A stretch of 64,000 nucleotides of DNA, from contig NZ_NPDM01000001.1 of the NCBI RefSeq assembly GCF_002812085.1, positions 1,364,001-1,428,000 on the forward strand. Reading direction: 5' to 3'. Both the position numbers and the translations under genes were made by a program. The notes under the pieces are model-generated. The model saw only the letters and a list, made by a program, of their open reading frames with translations, ran no database searches and had not been told where the DNA came from. Of the stretch, positions 8,446 to 17,056 are shown in pieces. The number at the start of each line of letters is the position of its first letter. The first letter of the stretch is position 1. Source of the stretch: Leptospira levettii (GTDB lineage Bacteria > Spirochaetota > Leptospiria > Leptospirales > Leptospiraceae).

Positions 8446-10815
8446 CTAGTTGGGGCTAAAAGAAAGACCAATAAATGTAATATCGTCTGATTGTTCCCGA
8501 TTTCCTCTGAATTGTGTCATTCTTTGGTCGAGTAACGAGGGAAGTTCTTTGACCGTTTTGTCGGCATTATAATGCAAAAAATCAATGAGAGTGTCCTCAC
8601 CAAAAATTTCATCCCGTTCACTGAAGGCTTCTGTAATCCCATCAGAATACAAAAATAGTTTGGTTCCTGGTAAAAGTTTCAATTCTTGAACATGGTAATC
8701 AGTTTCTAAAATTCCTAACACTCGTTGGGTTTTTGAATGTAATTTGATTTGGCCATCAGCGCGCATTTCTATTAGGGAAAGATGACCTGCATTTACATAC
8801 TTAAAAACATTTTCAGTGGAATCGAATATTCCACCGAGTAAGGTCATAAATTCATTCCCTTTGTATCTCGCGCGAAAAAAGGAATTAATTTCTCGGAATA
8901 ATCCTTCCAATGAAGTACCATTTCTCAATTGTTCTCTGACAATACCTTTAATAGCACTTACTAAAAATCCAGTTCCAAGTCCATGGCCAGCAACATCACC
9001 TAACAAAACAATCATTTTGGTATTGGAAATTGGGATGATATCTAAGTAATCTCCAGAAATACCAACAGCGGGTTTTGATATATAACCGTAATCAATACCT
9101 TTTACTTCACTCGGTAAAATCAATCGTAAGGTGTTGTCGACAATGGATGCTGTTTGGATATCTCTTACTATTTTACGTTTTTGAATTTCATCTTCCAATA
9201 AACTATAGTTTTCGAGTAACATTCCCGAAATTTTCACAACTTCATTAATGAATTTTAATTCTCCAATGGAAAAATATTTTTTATCTAATTTTTCTCCGAT
9301 CAATATCATAGCTTGGATATTTTTTTTGTTTGAGGAGGAATCATATGCTGGAAATGCCAATTGAACATGTAGTCCTTTCAAAAAATTATAAAGTGTTTCT
9401 CGAAGTCCAATTCCATATTCTAAATGTGAGGTGACAGTAACACGATCAGTACTTTTGAAATAATTCCAAATCTCTGATTGTGGGGAGATTCTCATAAAAT
9501 CAATATTTCTGAGATCAGTATTTGCGAATTGATCACCTGGAATTAGGATGATTAAATTAGAAACATTTACCGTTTCTTTAACGGTTTTGTTGATTGTGAG
9601 AATGGTTTTTCTCATTGATAAAGGAGAAGATAACAATGCAGTGATTTTATTGATGCCAGCACTAAGTTTTGGGTTTTTCTCAAAAAACCAATAATCGAAA
9701 AGTTCCTTCACTTTCAGTTTCAACGGAATTAAATACGCAGTTACTAAAAATAAAAAGATAAAATTGAAAACCCATCGGTCTCTTAAGTAACGAATGGGTA
9801 AAAGATAATCTAAAACAAAAATAGAACCAACATAGGTCCCCAAAATAATACCTACTAAAATTAATGTAACAATACTTGGTGTAAAGATGACAAACGACGG
9901 AACAAATGTATATCGGTATGTCCCATAAAAAAAGCTGAGTATAAACAATAAATATGTGAATATAAAGAAAGATCGGTGAACGTAAAACCAAGGATACCCA
10001 TCAAAAAACAAAATACTTGTTGGTAGTGCTACATAAATGACTATAGAAAATACCAAAACCAATCGTTTTAAAAGTGCTTCCTCTTGAGGTTTTGATCGTA
10101 TTAACTCATAAACATTTGCAATGATATTGATCGATCCAAATAAGACTGTAATTGCATGAGCAACAATTCCAATTCGCTCAATCAGAATTAAATCATACTT
10201 CTCTTGCGATGCTATCATTGCCATAATGAATGAAATCAAAACTTGAGGTAACAACCATTTTGAATTGATCTCCTTTCCTCGAAGTCGATAGATCAAATGG
10301 TATTGTAAAAAACTTCCTAAATATAAAGTTAGAATGAACAAAAAAATAGAATTTTTGAATGCGAGTACAAAAACATTAGATAAAATGATTAATCCAAAAT
10401 TAAAGAAAAAACCAAATATTAATGCATCTCTTGTTGAATAGTAAAAATAGACAGCAATTGCTAGGCTAAAAAAAGCTAAAAATAAATCAGAAAAAAATAC
10501 ACCCAAAACATCTGTTTTGCGAATATTCTTTAATTTAAATTCTTCTTCGTAAATTTCTCCCTGTGAGTTTTTAAGTTTTAAAGTATAGGAATCTAATTTA
10601 GAAAAATCACTTATCGATTCAAACGTTTCCAAATCGGAAGTGACAATTGAATTTCCCCAATGAGTTCTATTTTCTTCGCCAATATTAACAATCAATCCAG
10701 AAGGGTAATAATAAAAGGGAAGTTTTTTGGAACTATTTTGAATTCCAATAAACGAAAAAAATAGGATTAAAAAAAATAATAATGAAGAGAGGATTGTAAT
10801 TGCCAGTTCTCTCAT
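8446..10815 (-). CDS. membrane-anchored SpoIIE/PP2C-type serine phosphatase
   Basis: The 789-residue protein has an N-terminal membrane helix, a periplasmic segment (~28-105), about seven helices (~105-360), a GAF-like region (~385-540) and a C-terminal SpoIIE phosphatase domain (~550-787). Metal-binding aspartates are present: SGDY (D589), GDVAGHG (D607), SDG (D725) and DD (777-778), so the enzyme should be active. Family members dephosphorylate anti-anti-sigma proteins in partner-switching pathways. The start overlaps the stop of the upstream degenerate phosphatase gene (ATGA), so the two products may assemble together. The sensed signal is unknown. Confidence 0.9.
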   Translation of the reverse strand: MRELAITILSSLLFFLILFFSFIGIQNSSKKLPFYYYPSGLIVNIGEENRTHWGNSIVTSDLETFESISDFSKLDSYTLKLKNSQGEIYEEEFKLKNIRKTDVLGVFFSDLFLAFFSLAIAVYFYYSTRDALIFGFFFNFGLIILSNVFVLAFKNSIFLFILTLYLGSFLQYHLIYRLRGKEINSKWLLPQVLISFIMAMIASQEKYDLILIERIGIVAHAITVLFGSINIIANVYELIRSKPQEEALLKRLVLVFSIVIYVALPTSILFFDGYPWFYVHRSFFIFTYLLFILSFFYGTYRYTFVPSFVIFTPSIVTLILVGIILGTYVGSIFVLDYLLPIRYLRDRWVFNFIFLFLVTAYLIPLKLKVKELFDYWFFEKNPKLSAGINKITALLSSPLSMRKTILTINKTVKETVNVSNLIILIPGDQFANTDLRNIDFMRISPQSEIWNYFKSTDRVTVTSHLEYGIGLRETLYNFLKGLHVQLAFPAYDSSSNKKNIQAMILIGEKLDKKYFSIGELKFINEVVKISGMLLENYSLLEDEIQKRKIVRDIQTASIVDNTLRLILPSEVKGIDYGYISKPAVGISGDYLDIIPISNTKMIVLLGDVAGHGLGTGFLVSAIKGIVREQLRNGTSLEGLFREINSFFRARYKGNEFMTLLGGIFDSTENVFKYVNAGHLSLIEMRADGQIKLHSKTQRVLGILETDYHVQELKLLPGTKLFLYSDGITEAFSERDEIFGEDTLIDFLHYNADKTVKELPSLLDQRMTQFRGNREQSDDITFIGLSFSPN

Positions 10816-12080
10816 TGGACTTCCAGCTCTTTGAAATTAAATTTTAATACGGGTTCTCCTCGTTGTTGAATGATGATGGGACCTTTGTCCATACTAATCA
10901 TATTTTTCCAACCCATACTTGCCACAACTTCTTCCGAATTTCGAATAATCTTAAATTGTTTCCCTTCTTGGATAATATAAAGTTCAGAATAACCAATTTT
11001 ACCAATGATCATTTCGTAATTTTCTTTCCAGTCTAACTTTTGAAAGGTGGACTGAATTAATGTTTTAATATCAGAAAAACCTTTCAATAATTTTAGTCTG
11101 GATTGTGAGTATACAACTCCTAAAATATAAGAAAGTATAATTCCGATATGTTGGTATGATTTTCCTGCATTTAAGATAACAAAAAACCAACTCCCATCTT
11201 CTACTTGGAAAAATTCGATGAGGTTTCGATTGGTTCGTTTAAAAGGTGTAATCTCCCAGCCAAGTATATTTGGAATTGTTCCTGTTTCTAATAAATTTTG
11301 CACTCGTACAGCATACTCAGCTTCTTTCTGATACTTTTTATTTTCAGAAATGTGATAAGAGAGGATATGATTGTGGATTGTGAGAGCAGATTGACCAGCT
11401 AATAACGACAAACTGTGGCTGGCCTCCGAATTAGGAATATTTGATACCGCTATAAAGCCAAATAATTTTTCACGAAAGATAAATGGATAAATATAATTAG
11501 CATGCAGTTCCATGAAGTCATTGTTAATGTTTTCATTTGAGAACGTGTTGGCAACCGATGCTCCATTCCGATTGGCTAATAAAAATGATTGAAAACTTGC
11601 TTTTACTAAAATGTCTTTTGTGGGACTTAATTTTTTTTGTCTTCCGCGAAAGTAGGAGTGAAAGGCAAACGTTCCATTTTGGGTTAAGACCGCCATCGTT
11701 CCTGATTGACTACCAGTAATTTTCACCATATCGGGAAAAACATTTTTAATCAAAGCATCAAAATTAAATCTTTTGATGGCTTGGCGATATGACTCAGCGT
11801 CTTCTGTCAAATATTCTGACAAAAACTTTGTTCGCATATACCTTGCTAATCGCTCAATTAATGGTAGATATAAAATTAAAGCAAAAGCACTTGTCAAAAG
11901 AAGTGCTAATTCCAATCGATAAGACATGGATTCAGGTATTTGAACTAAAATGATAAAATACGAAACATAAACTAATAAAATAAAAACAGTACGAGTGAAT
12001 AAATTTGTAACCGAAAGTTTTAATTGGTAACTTGACGGTAAAAAAAATTTCAACGTGTTTTTTATTTTATTAGAAATCAT
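10812..12080 (-). CDS. membrane protein with GAF-like and degenerate SpoIIE-like domain (candidate pseudophosphatase)
   Basis: The 422-residue product has two N-terminal membrane helices (~29-47 and 55-75), a GAF-like region (~105-245) and a C-terminal region (~255-420) that follows the SpoIIE fold pattern: 'AVRVQNLLETGTIPNILGWEI', then FFQVEDGSWFFVILNAGK. The catalytic SGDY and GDVAGHG of the neighbouring phosphatase appear here as NRNL and LNAGKSY, so both metal-binding aspartates are missing. It overlaps argJ by four bases upstream and the active phosphatase by four bases downstream. A regulatory or scaffolding role for the active partner is inferred. The homology is by eye and needs a profile search. 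Confidence 0.6.
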   Translation of the reverse strand: MISNKIKNTLKFFLPSSYQLKLSVTNLFTRTVFILLVYVSYFIILVQIPESMSYRLELALLLTSAFALILYLPLIERLARYMRTKFLSEYLTEDAESYRQAIKRFNFDALIKNVFPDMVKITGSQSGTMAVLTQNGTFAFHSYFRGRQKKLSPTKDILVKASFQSFLLANRNGASVANTFSNENINNDFMELHANYIYPFIFREKLFGFIAVSNIPNSEASHSLSLLAGQSALTIHNHILSYHISENKKYQKEAEYAVRVQNLLETGTIPNILGWEITPFKRTNRNLIEFFQVEDGSWFFVILNAGKSYQHIGIILSYILGVVYSQSRLKLLKGFSDIKTLIQSTFQKLDWKENYEMIIGKIGYSELYIIQEGKQFKIIRNSEEVVASMGWKNMISMDKGPIIIQQRGEPVLKFNFKELEVQ

Positions 12081-13231
12081 GTTGTATAATATGCGTTTTC
12101 TTGGATGTATCCTTCAGTAAAGTCACAACTCCAAAAAGTTTTTTGAAAGTTACCTGTATTGAGTTCAACTGTAATGAAAATTTCTTCATTCGATTTTAGA
12201 TATTCGGCTAACTTTGATTTGGTCTCATTGCTTGCACCTTTAACGGAAATGCCACCTAATTGAATTTCTAAGTGATCATATGGAATTGGTTCGTCAAAAA
12301 CTTTACCAATTGCCATGATGAAACGTCCCCAATTAGGATCCCCGCCGTAAATTGCGGTTTTGACGAGAGGTGAGTTTAAAATCGATTTTCCAATCTTAGT
12401 CACCTGAAGATCGTCTCTTCCTTTTTTAACAGTTAGTTCGATTAATTTACTCGCACCTTCACCATCTCTTGCAATTTTTTTCGATAGTTCTGTGGCTATG
12501 TCTTTTAACATAGATTCAAAATTTTGATCGGGGATGGTTCCTAATTTACCAGAACACATTAATACTACGGTATCACTCGTGGAAGTATCCGAATCTATGG
12601 TGATACAGTTGTAAGTCTGATCAACAACACGTTTTAGAATTCCTTTTAGATCTTTCGATTCAGGTAAAAAATCACAAAGGATATAGGATAACATTGTCGC
12701 CATATTTGGTTCGATCATACCTGCACCTTTGGCGATTCCGTACATCACACCCTCATTTCCGTTATGCGAATAGGTACGGTAGGAAATTTTTTTCTTGGTA
12801 TCTGTGGTCATAATGGCTTCAGCTACTTCATCTAAATTTCCAGGTTTTAAGTTTTCTTTGGCACTGGCACAAGCGGTGAGGATTTTTTCGATGGGAAGGG
12901 GAACACCAATCACTCCAGTGGAGGAAGGTAAAATATCTTCTTTGGTTATCCCTAATGATTTGGCTAAGGTTTCACAAATTTGATAAGAGTCCTTGATTCC
13001 TTTTTCTCCAGTAGCCACATTGGAATTTTTGGAATTGATGACGATGGCTTGTAAGTATCCATCTTTGATATGATCACGGCCAACATAAATGGGAGCTCCA
13101 GGAAAATTATTCCGAGTGAATACTGCAGCCGCAGAACAACGAACCTCAGAATAAATCACAGCAAAATCTAAACTTGTATCTTTGATTCCAATATTTTTGC
13201 CAAAGGAGTAAAATCCCAAAGGATACTTCAT
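12077..13231 (-). CDS. argJ: bifunctional glutamate N-acetyltransferase / ornithine acetyltransferase
   Basis: ArgJ transfers acetyl groups from N-acetylornithine to glutamate in the cyclic arginine pathway. The 384-residue precursor contains the self-cleavage site 'GMIEPNMATMLSYILCDF', where the Thr of ATML becomes the nucleophile of the beta chain. Other family marks are FTRNNFPGAP near the N-terminus, 'SSTGVIGVPLP', 'TIDSDTSTSDTV' and 'YGGDPNWGRFIMAIGK'. Whether it also uses acetyl-CoA cannot be told. Unusually, its stop overlaps the start of a signalling gene (ATGA). It lies 51 bases after the histidine kinase stop, with a hairpin in that leader. Confidence 0.95.
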   Translation of the reverse strand: MKYPLGFYSFGKNIGIKDTSLDFAVIYSEVRCSAAAVFTRNNFPGAPIYVGRDHIKDGYLQAIVINSKNSNVATGEKGIKDSYQICETLAKSLGITKEDILPSSTGVIGVPLPIEKILTACASAKENLKPGNLDEVAEAIMTTDTKKKISYRTYSHNGNEGVMYGIAKGAGMIEPNMATMLSYILCDFLPESKDLKGILKRVVDQTYNCITIDSDTSTSDTVVLMCSGKLGTIPDQNFESMLKDIATELSKKIARDGEGASKLIELTVKKGRDDLQVTKIGKSILNSPLVKTAIYGGDPNWGRFIMAIGKVFDEPIPYDHLEIQLGGISVKGASNETKSKLAEYLKSNEEIFITVELNTGNFQKTFWSCDFTEGYIQENAYYTT

Positions 13232-13240
13232 AATTACCTA

Positions 13241-13263
13241 CCGGATACCAATATTCTATCCGG
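13241..13263. promoter_or_regulatory. inverted repeat in argJ leader
   Basis: CCGGATA (13241-13247) and TATCCGG (13257-13263) form a perfect 7-bp inverted repeat with a 9-base spacer, 10 bases upstream of the argJ ATG. A second small hairpin, TTCTC-ttac-GAGAA, lies next to it at the kinase stop (13269-13282). There is no T-run. It could be an operator or an RNA structure near the argJ ribosome-binding site. Confidence 0.35.
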
Positions 13264-13282
13264 GGACTTCTCTTACGAGAAT

Positions 13283-14647
13283 CTATTTTTTAGGAAAAAC
13301 AAAGGAGAAAATGGACCCACCTTTCGGATTGGGAGAAACAGAAACCTCACCTGAATGTAACCTTGCAATGTGTTTTACAATGGATAGTCCAAGGCCAGTC
13401 CCACCTTCTTTTCTCGAGCGGTTCGTATCAACTCTGAAAAAACGCTCAAAGATTCGTTCCGCATCTTCAGAAGAAATGCCAATCCCTTGGTCGATGACTT
13501 GGATCACATTTTGTTCCTCTGTCGTGGATGCTTTGACAATGACACTGGAACCTTCTGGGCTATAAGCAGAAGCATTTGATATCAAATTTACGAGTAAGTC
13601 TTCCAATAACAATCGATCCGCTCGAACCTTTAGGTCAAATGGAATGTCGAGAACCAAGTTTTGTTTTTTCTGAGAATAAATCACACCAAGAGATTCCGAA
13701 ACATTTTTGACCAATTCTAAAATAGAAACATCAGTCAGATTTAAAACTGTTTTGTGGTTTTCCAATCTTGAAACCGTCAACATATCTTCTACGATTCGAA
13801 TGAGCCGGTCCGTGTTTCGAAGTATGGCATCCAAAAATTTTCTTTCATTTGAATCAGGTGGAAGTTTTAATTTGTATTCTAAAGTTTCCGCATAACCTTT
13901 GATTGATGTAATAGGAGTTTTTAATTCGTGAGATGCATTTTGGAAAAATTGTTCTCTTATCAATTGGTTTTGTCTGTCTTCGGTTATATCAGATATCACT
14001 CCGATATATAATTGAACCATGGCATCGGATTTAATTGGATAAATTCTTGCTGTGTAAAAATGAAGTCCATCCTGGAATTCAGTTTTTCCTTCTTTTCCTG
14101 ATTTGATTTTATCGGTAATAAAACTTAGCAGTTCTTTGTTTTTGATTGAGGGTACAAATTCTTTGAATTGTGAATTTTTTTCTATTAAGGTTTCTGCAAT
14201 ATTTCGATTCAAAAATAGGAATTTATGGTTTCTATCAATTGCAAAAACACCCTCTTTTAAATTTTGAAGTAAGTAATTAAATTTTTCCTTTTCAACGGTA
14301 AGATCTAAAAATTGAACTTTAAGTCGCCTTGCCATTTCGTTAATGGAGGAGGCAAGTGTAGCCAATTCACGAATGTCAGGTGATGACAATTCAACACCAA
14401 AATCACCTGCATTGATTTCTTTTGTTTTTTTCTCAACCGTTGCAAGTGGGTCTGTGATTCGCATTGCAATGTTTGTGGAAATATAAAAAGTACCAAAGAT
14501 GGCAATGAGTACAAAACCAAAAAGAATAAGTGGTCTTACGGCTGGGACAACCAAATCATAAATATAAAATACACCCAATGCAAGGGTCAAAAGTACGAGT
14601 AAAAGACCCCAATTGAGAAGGAGAAGTGTTGAAAAAAAACTACGCAT
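13283..14647 (-). CDS. sensor histidine kinase (PhoR-like)
   Basis: This 454-residue membrane kinase has two N-terminal helices (~6-30 and 38-58), a HAMP region (~58-112), a PAS domain (~120-225), the HisKA box with phospho-acceptor H240 (ASHELKTPITSIKGY) and a HATPase_c domain with the N box (NLISNASAYS), DQGIGI and GGTGLGLSIVKH. The very short segment between the helices suggests sensing in the membrane or cytoplasm, as in PhoR. It overlaps the response-regulator gene by eight bases. A phosphate link is possible by similarity of layout, but no phosphate genes are nearby, so no symbol is given. Confidence 0.92.
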   Translation of the reverse strand: MRSFFSTLLLLNWGLLLVLLTLALGVFYIYDLVVPAVRPLILFGFVLIAIFGTFYISTNIAMRITDPLATVEKKTKEINAGDFGVELSSPDIRELATLASSINEMARRLKVQFLDLTVEKEKFNYLLQNLKEGVFAIDRNHKFLFLNRNIAETLIEKNSQFKEFVPSIKNKELLSFITDKIKSGKEGKTEFQDGLHFYTARIYPIKSDAMVQLYIGVISDITEDRQNQLIREQFFQNASHELKTPITSIKGYAETLEYKLKLPPDSNERKFLDAILRNTDRLIRIVEDMLTVSRLENHKTVLNLTDVSILELVKNVSESLGVIYSQKKQNLVLDIPFDLKVRADRLLLEDLLVNLISNASAYSPEGSSVIVKASTTEEQNVIQVIDQGIGISSEDAERIFERFFRVDTNRSRKEGGTGLGLSIVKHIARLHSGEVSVSPNPKGGSIFSFVFPKK

Positions 14648-15314
14648 CTCGGAATCGATAACCGACTCCGCGGATCGTTTCGAGTCGTTCTTTTTCGGAG
14701 AGTAATTTATCTCTTAGTCGTTTGATATTTACATCTACAGTGCGGTCAGTGACAAAAACGTCTTTGCCCCAAATCCGATCTAAAAGTTTGTCTCTGGAAA
14801 AGGCAACTCCTGGATTTCCAGCAAACAGCTGTAATAATTTAAATTCGATTAATGTTAGGTCAATCTCAGTTCCTTCGACAAAAACTTTGTGAGCGGTTGG
14901 ATTGATTTGGATTTTTCCAGTGGTTATGGTTCCCTGTACTTCTTGGTTTGGGTCTGTTGTCCTTCTTGTGACAGTTCTAACTCGAGCCACAAGTTCCCTG
15001 ATATTAAAAGGTTTACGGATATAATCATCAGCACCTAACTCTAATCCCAATACCACATCGGTTTCACCTGTTTTGGCTGTGACCATTAGGATCGGGATTT
15101 GTGGGTACTTTTCTTTGATCCTTTTACATAGATCCATACCACCGATACCAGGTAACATTAAATCTAAGATAATGCCATCAGGGAGATTTTTTTCTAAACG
15201 AGGGAGGACTTCCATTCCATTATGGCAAACTTCCGTTTGGAAACCTTCTTCTTCCAAATGAAATTGGATGAGGCCGGCAATGTCTTCTTCGTCATCTACA
15301 ATCAATATTTTCAT
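14640..15314 (-). CDS. OmpR/PhoB-family response regulator
   Basis: The 224-residue protein has a receiver domain with the acidic pair VDDEED, phospho-acceptor D51 (GIILDLMLPG), the conserved Thr in MVTAKTG and Lys in RKPFN. This is followed by a winged-helix DNA-binding domain ending in 'DRTVDVNIKRLRDKL' and 'IRGVGYRF'. It is the cognate partner of the overlapping histidine kinase. The winged-helix sequence is closest in feel to PhoB. Targets are unknown. Confidence 0.94.
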   Translation of the reverse strand: MKILIVDDEEDIAGLIQFHLEEEGFQTEVCHNGMEVLPRLEKNLPDGIILDLMLPGIGGMDLCKRIKEKYPQIPILMVTAKTGETDVVLGLELGADDYIRKPFNIRELVARVRTVTRRTTDPNQEVQGTITTGKIQINPTAHKVFVEGTEIDLTLIEFKLLQLFAGNPGVAFSRDKLLDRIWGKDVFVTDRTVDVNIKRLRDKLLSEKERLETIRGVGYRFRDA

Positions 15315-15385
15315 GAATTGCCTTTAAAATAACAGGGATTCATTACAAAAAGAATACAAAATGATGACAAAAAATCGATTCCCGA

Positions 15386-15766
15386 TCATTTACCAAGCAT
15401 TTGGTTGATGTCTCGGATCGCTTTTCGTTGGCGAAGCAGAATCAGACCTAAAAATCCAGTGAACAAAACGAAGGCAAGAACGTAGACCCAGAGTAACGAT
15501 TTTAGTCGCGCTTGTTCTTTTTCAATCGCCTGGATTTCTTCTAAATGCGAGATGAGAAAGTAAAAATGATCTACTTTCGGATAGGATTTTTTCATTTCCA
15601 ACCGTAAATCAGAGACAAGTACCTTTGCCTCTTCTTTGGAAAGAGATTCCACCAAACGAATCGATTTGTCCAGGTCCATGTTCAAAAATTCTTCTGCTGA
15701 AGGGAGTGGTTCTGCAGACAATGCGGATACGAATAAAAATAAGAAGGAAAATAAAAGACCTTTCAC
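15386..15766 (-). CDS. small secreted or membrane protein of unknown function
   Basis: The 126-residue protein has an N-terminal signal peptide (MKGLLFSFLFLFVSALSA) and a single C-terminal membrane helix (LLWVYVLAFVLFTGFLGLIL) followed by a short basic tail, with a charged, helical region between. This orientation exposes ~65 residues to the periplasm. I do not recognise a family. It is the last gene of the ECF sigma factor cluster, six bases after the preceding gene, so a role in envelope sensing or anti-sigma control is possible but not shown. Confidence 0.65.
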   Translation of the reverse strand: MKGLLFSFLFLFVSALSAEPLPSAEEFLNMDLDKSIRLVESLSKEEAKVLVSDLRLEMKKSYPKVDHFYFLISHLEEIQAIEKEQARLKSLLWVYVLAFVLFTGFLGLILLRQRKAIRDINQMLGK

Positions 15767-15772
15767 TAACGT

Positions 15773-16129
15773 TTAAACCTCTTCAAATCCAAGTTTCTCT
15801 TTCCATGCATTCAGAAAAGGAATTCTTGTGTTGAGGAGTAAAAAGCCAAGCACTAAGGAATAAAAACAAAAAAACAAACTTGAGCTGATGAGAAGAGGGA
15901 GTAAATAAATGGAACTCTCATCTTGGTGGATGGAAAAAAGCATCGTTCCAAATGGAATGAGTAATAACAGAAAGGATACAAAGAGAGAAGAGAATAAGAA
16001 CTTAAGAGGCAAAATTTGGCTTAACACTCTGATCCTGATGATAGAAGGAACTTCCATATTTTTCAGAAATGGATCTGGTTCCGAAAAAATCTGTTCAGGT
16101 ATAAAAATTTTTTTATCCTTCGATTTCAT
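15773..16129 (-). CDS. small two-helix membrane protein downstream of ECF sigma factor
   Basis: The 118-residue protein has a hydrophilic N-terminal ~45 residues and two strong membrane helices (~42-65 and ~75-100). Its ATG lies inside the 3' end of the sigma factor gene, a 17-base overlap, which suggests translational coupling. Anti-sigma factors are often encoded in this position and have membrane helices. However, no zinc-binding HxxxCxxC anti-sigma motif is present, so this is only a positional guess. Confidence 0.6.
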   Translation of the reverse strand: MKSKDKKIFIPEQIFSEPDPFLKNMEVPSIIRIRVLSQILPLKFLFSSLFVSFLLLLIPFGTMLFSIHQDESSIYLLPLLISSSLFFCFYSLVLGFLLLNTRIPFLNAWKEKLGFEEV

Positions 16130-16595
16130 GAGACCACCATTTTCTTAAAAGTTCCTTACCTCGTGAGATATGACTTTTAATTGTATTTAGTTTGATATTT
16201 AGATCGTTTGCAATTTCCTTTAAAGGTTTGTTTTCAAAATAATGCAAGTGGATCGGCAATTGGTAAGATTTCGGGAGTTTTGCAATGAGGGAATGTAAAG
16301 TATGATGAGTTTCTTCTTTGTCCAGAATTTCGACAACAGAGGGTTTTGATTTGTCGGCAACAGTTGATACATCTTCTGTCCAATCAGTGATGAGATGAGA
16401 TTTCTTTTTATTAACTTTTGTTAAGCGAAATTTTGCAATTTGAAACAACCATGTTGAAAATTGAGCTTCTCCCCGGAACTGGCTCAAAGATTCGTAGGCT
16501 TTGAGAAAAACTTCTTGGGTAAAATCTTCAGCTTCTTCTTCCGATAAAAAAGCTTTGCGAGCTTGAGAAAAAACCATCCCTTGGTACCGTTTCAT
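16113..16595 (-). CDS. ECF-type RNA polymerase sigma factor, start unclear
   Basis: The 160-residue frame from the ATG at 16595 carries sigma region 2 (AEDFTQEVFLKAYESLSQFRG ends region 2.2; FSTWLFQIAKFRL is region 2.4) and region 4 (LPKSYQLPIHLHYFENKPLKEIA, then a helix-turn-helix to KSHISRGKELL). Conserved region 2.1-like sequence, 'DWNSIQLVLGGDVSQFEVL', continues upstream in the same frame to beyond 16660, but no ATG, GTG or TTG opens it. An ATG at 16665 is one base out of frame and runs straight into TAA. The gene may be truncated, frameshifted, or use a rare start. It lies between a small membrane protein gene and two more small membrane genes. Confidence 0.8.
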   Translation of the reverse strand: MKRYQGMVFSQARKAFLSEEEAEDFTQEVFLKAYESLSQFRGEAQFSTWLFQIAKFRLTKVNKKKSHLITDWTEDVSTVADKSKPSVVEILDKEETHHTLHSLIAKLPKSYQLPIHLHYFENKPLKEIANDLNIKLNTIKSHISRGKELLRKWWSHEIEG

Positions 16596-16681
16596 CAGTA
16601 CTTCAAATTGAGAAACATCTCCACCTAAAACGAGCTGGATGGAATTCCAGTCTTCGTCGTTACATTTCCGTTTGGTCTCTG

Positions 16682-17056
16682 TTACCGGCTCAGTTTGTAA
16701 AAGGTCAAGAGACCGAGTCCAATTGCGAATGGGATTAACCCTCCTAACATCGCCATAGAACGACCTAAGACGAGTATAAATACAAACGATAATGTAAATC
16801 CAGTGAATGTCAACAAAAGACCTAGTAAAAAAGAATACAATCTGATGTCAAAACTCCATGGTTTGTACTGACCCGACTGGATCAGCGCCATTTTCTGTTT
16901 ATGCCACCATTGGAACAAAAAAAACAATAATGTGGTCCCAAATATAATCCCAATATGGGGGACTAAGTACAAAGCCAATCGATAGGGATCGGAACCACCT
17001 TGGTTTTGTATCTCTCTTAATAGTGTAACGATTGTTTCATACTGTTCGGGTGTCAT
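16682..17056 (-). CDS. small membrane protein (DUF6249-like)
   Basis: The 124-residue protein has three hydrophobic helices (~28-48, 70-92, 95-118) with a cytoplasmic loop 'WWHKQKMALIQSGQYKPW' that resembles the (H/R)xxxMAxIExG motif of DUF6249 proteins, which often lie beside ECF sigma factors. Assignment is from memory of that motif. The start overlaps the stop of the split PilZ gene by four bases, and the sigma factor follows. Confidence 0.6.
   Translation of the reverse strand: MTPEQYETIVTLLREIQNQGGSDPYRLALYLVPHIGIIFGTTLLFFLFQWWHKQKMALIQSGQYKPWSFDIRLYSFLLGLLLTFTGFTLSFVFILVLGRSMAMLGGLIPFAIGLGLLTFYKLSR

Noticed and set aside
15773..16129. Zinc-binding anti-sigma factor downstream of the ECF sigma gene
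   Set aside because: Position fits, but no HxxxCxxC motif is present, so it is left as an unknown membrane protein.
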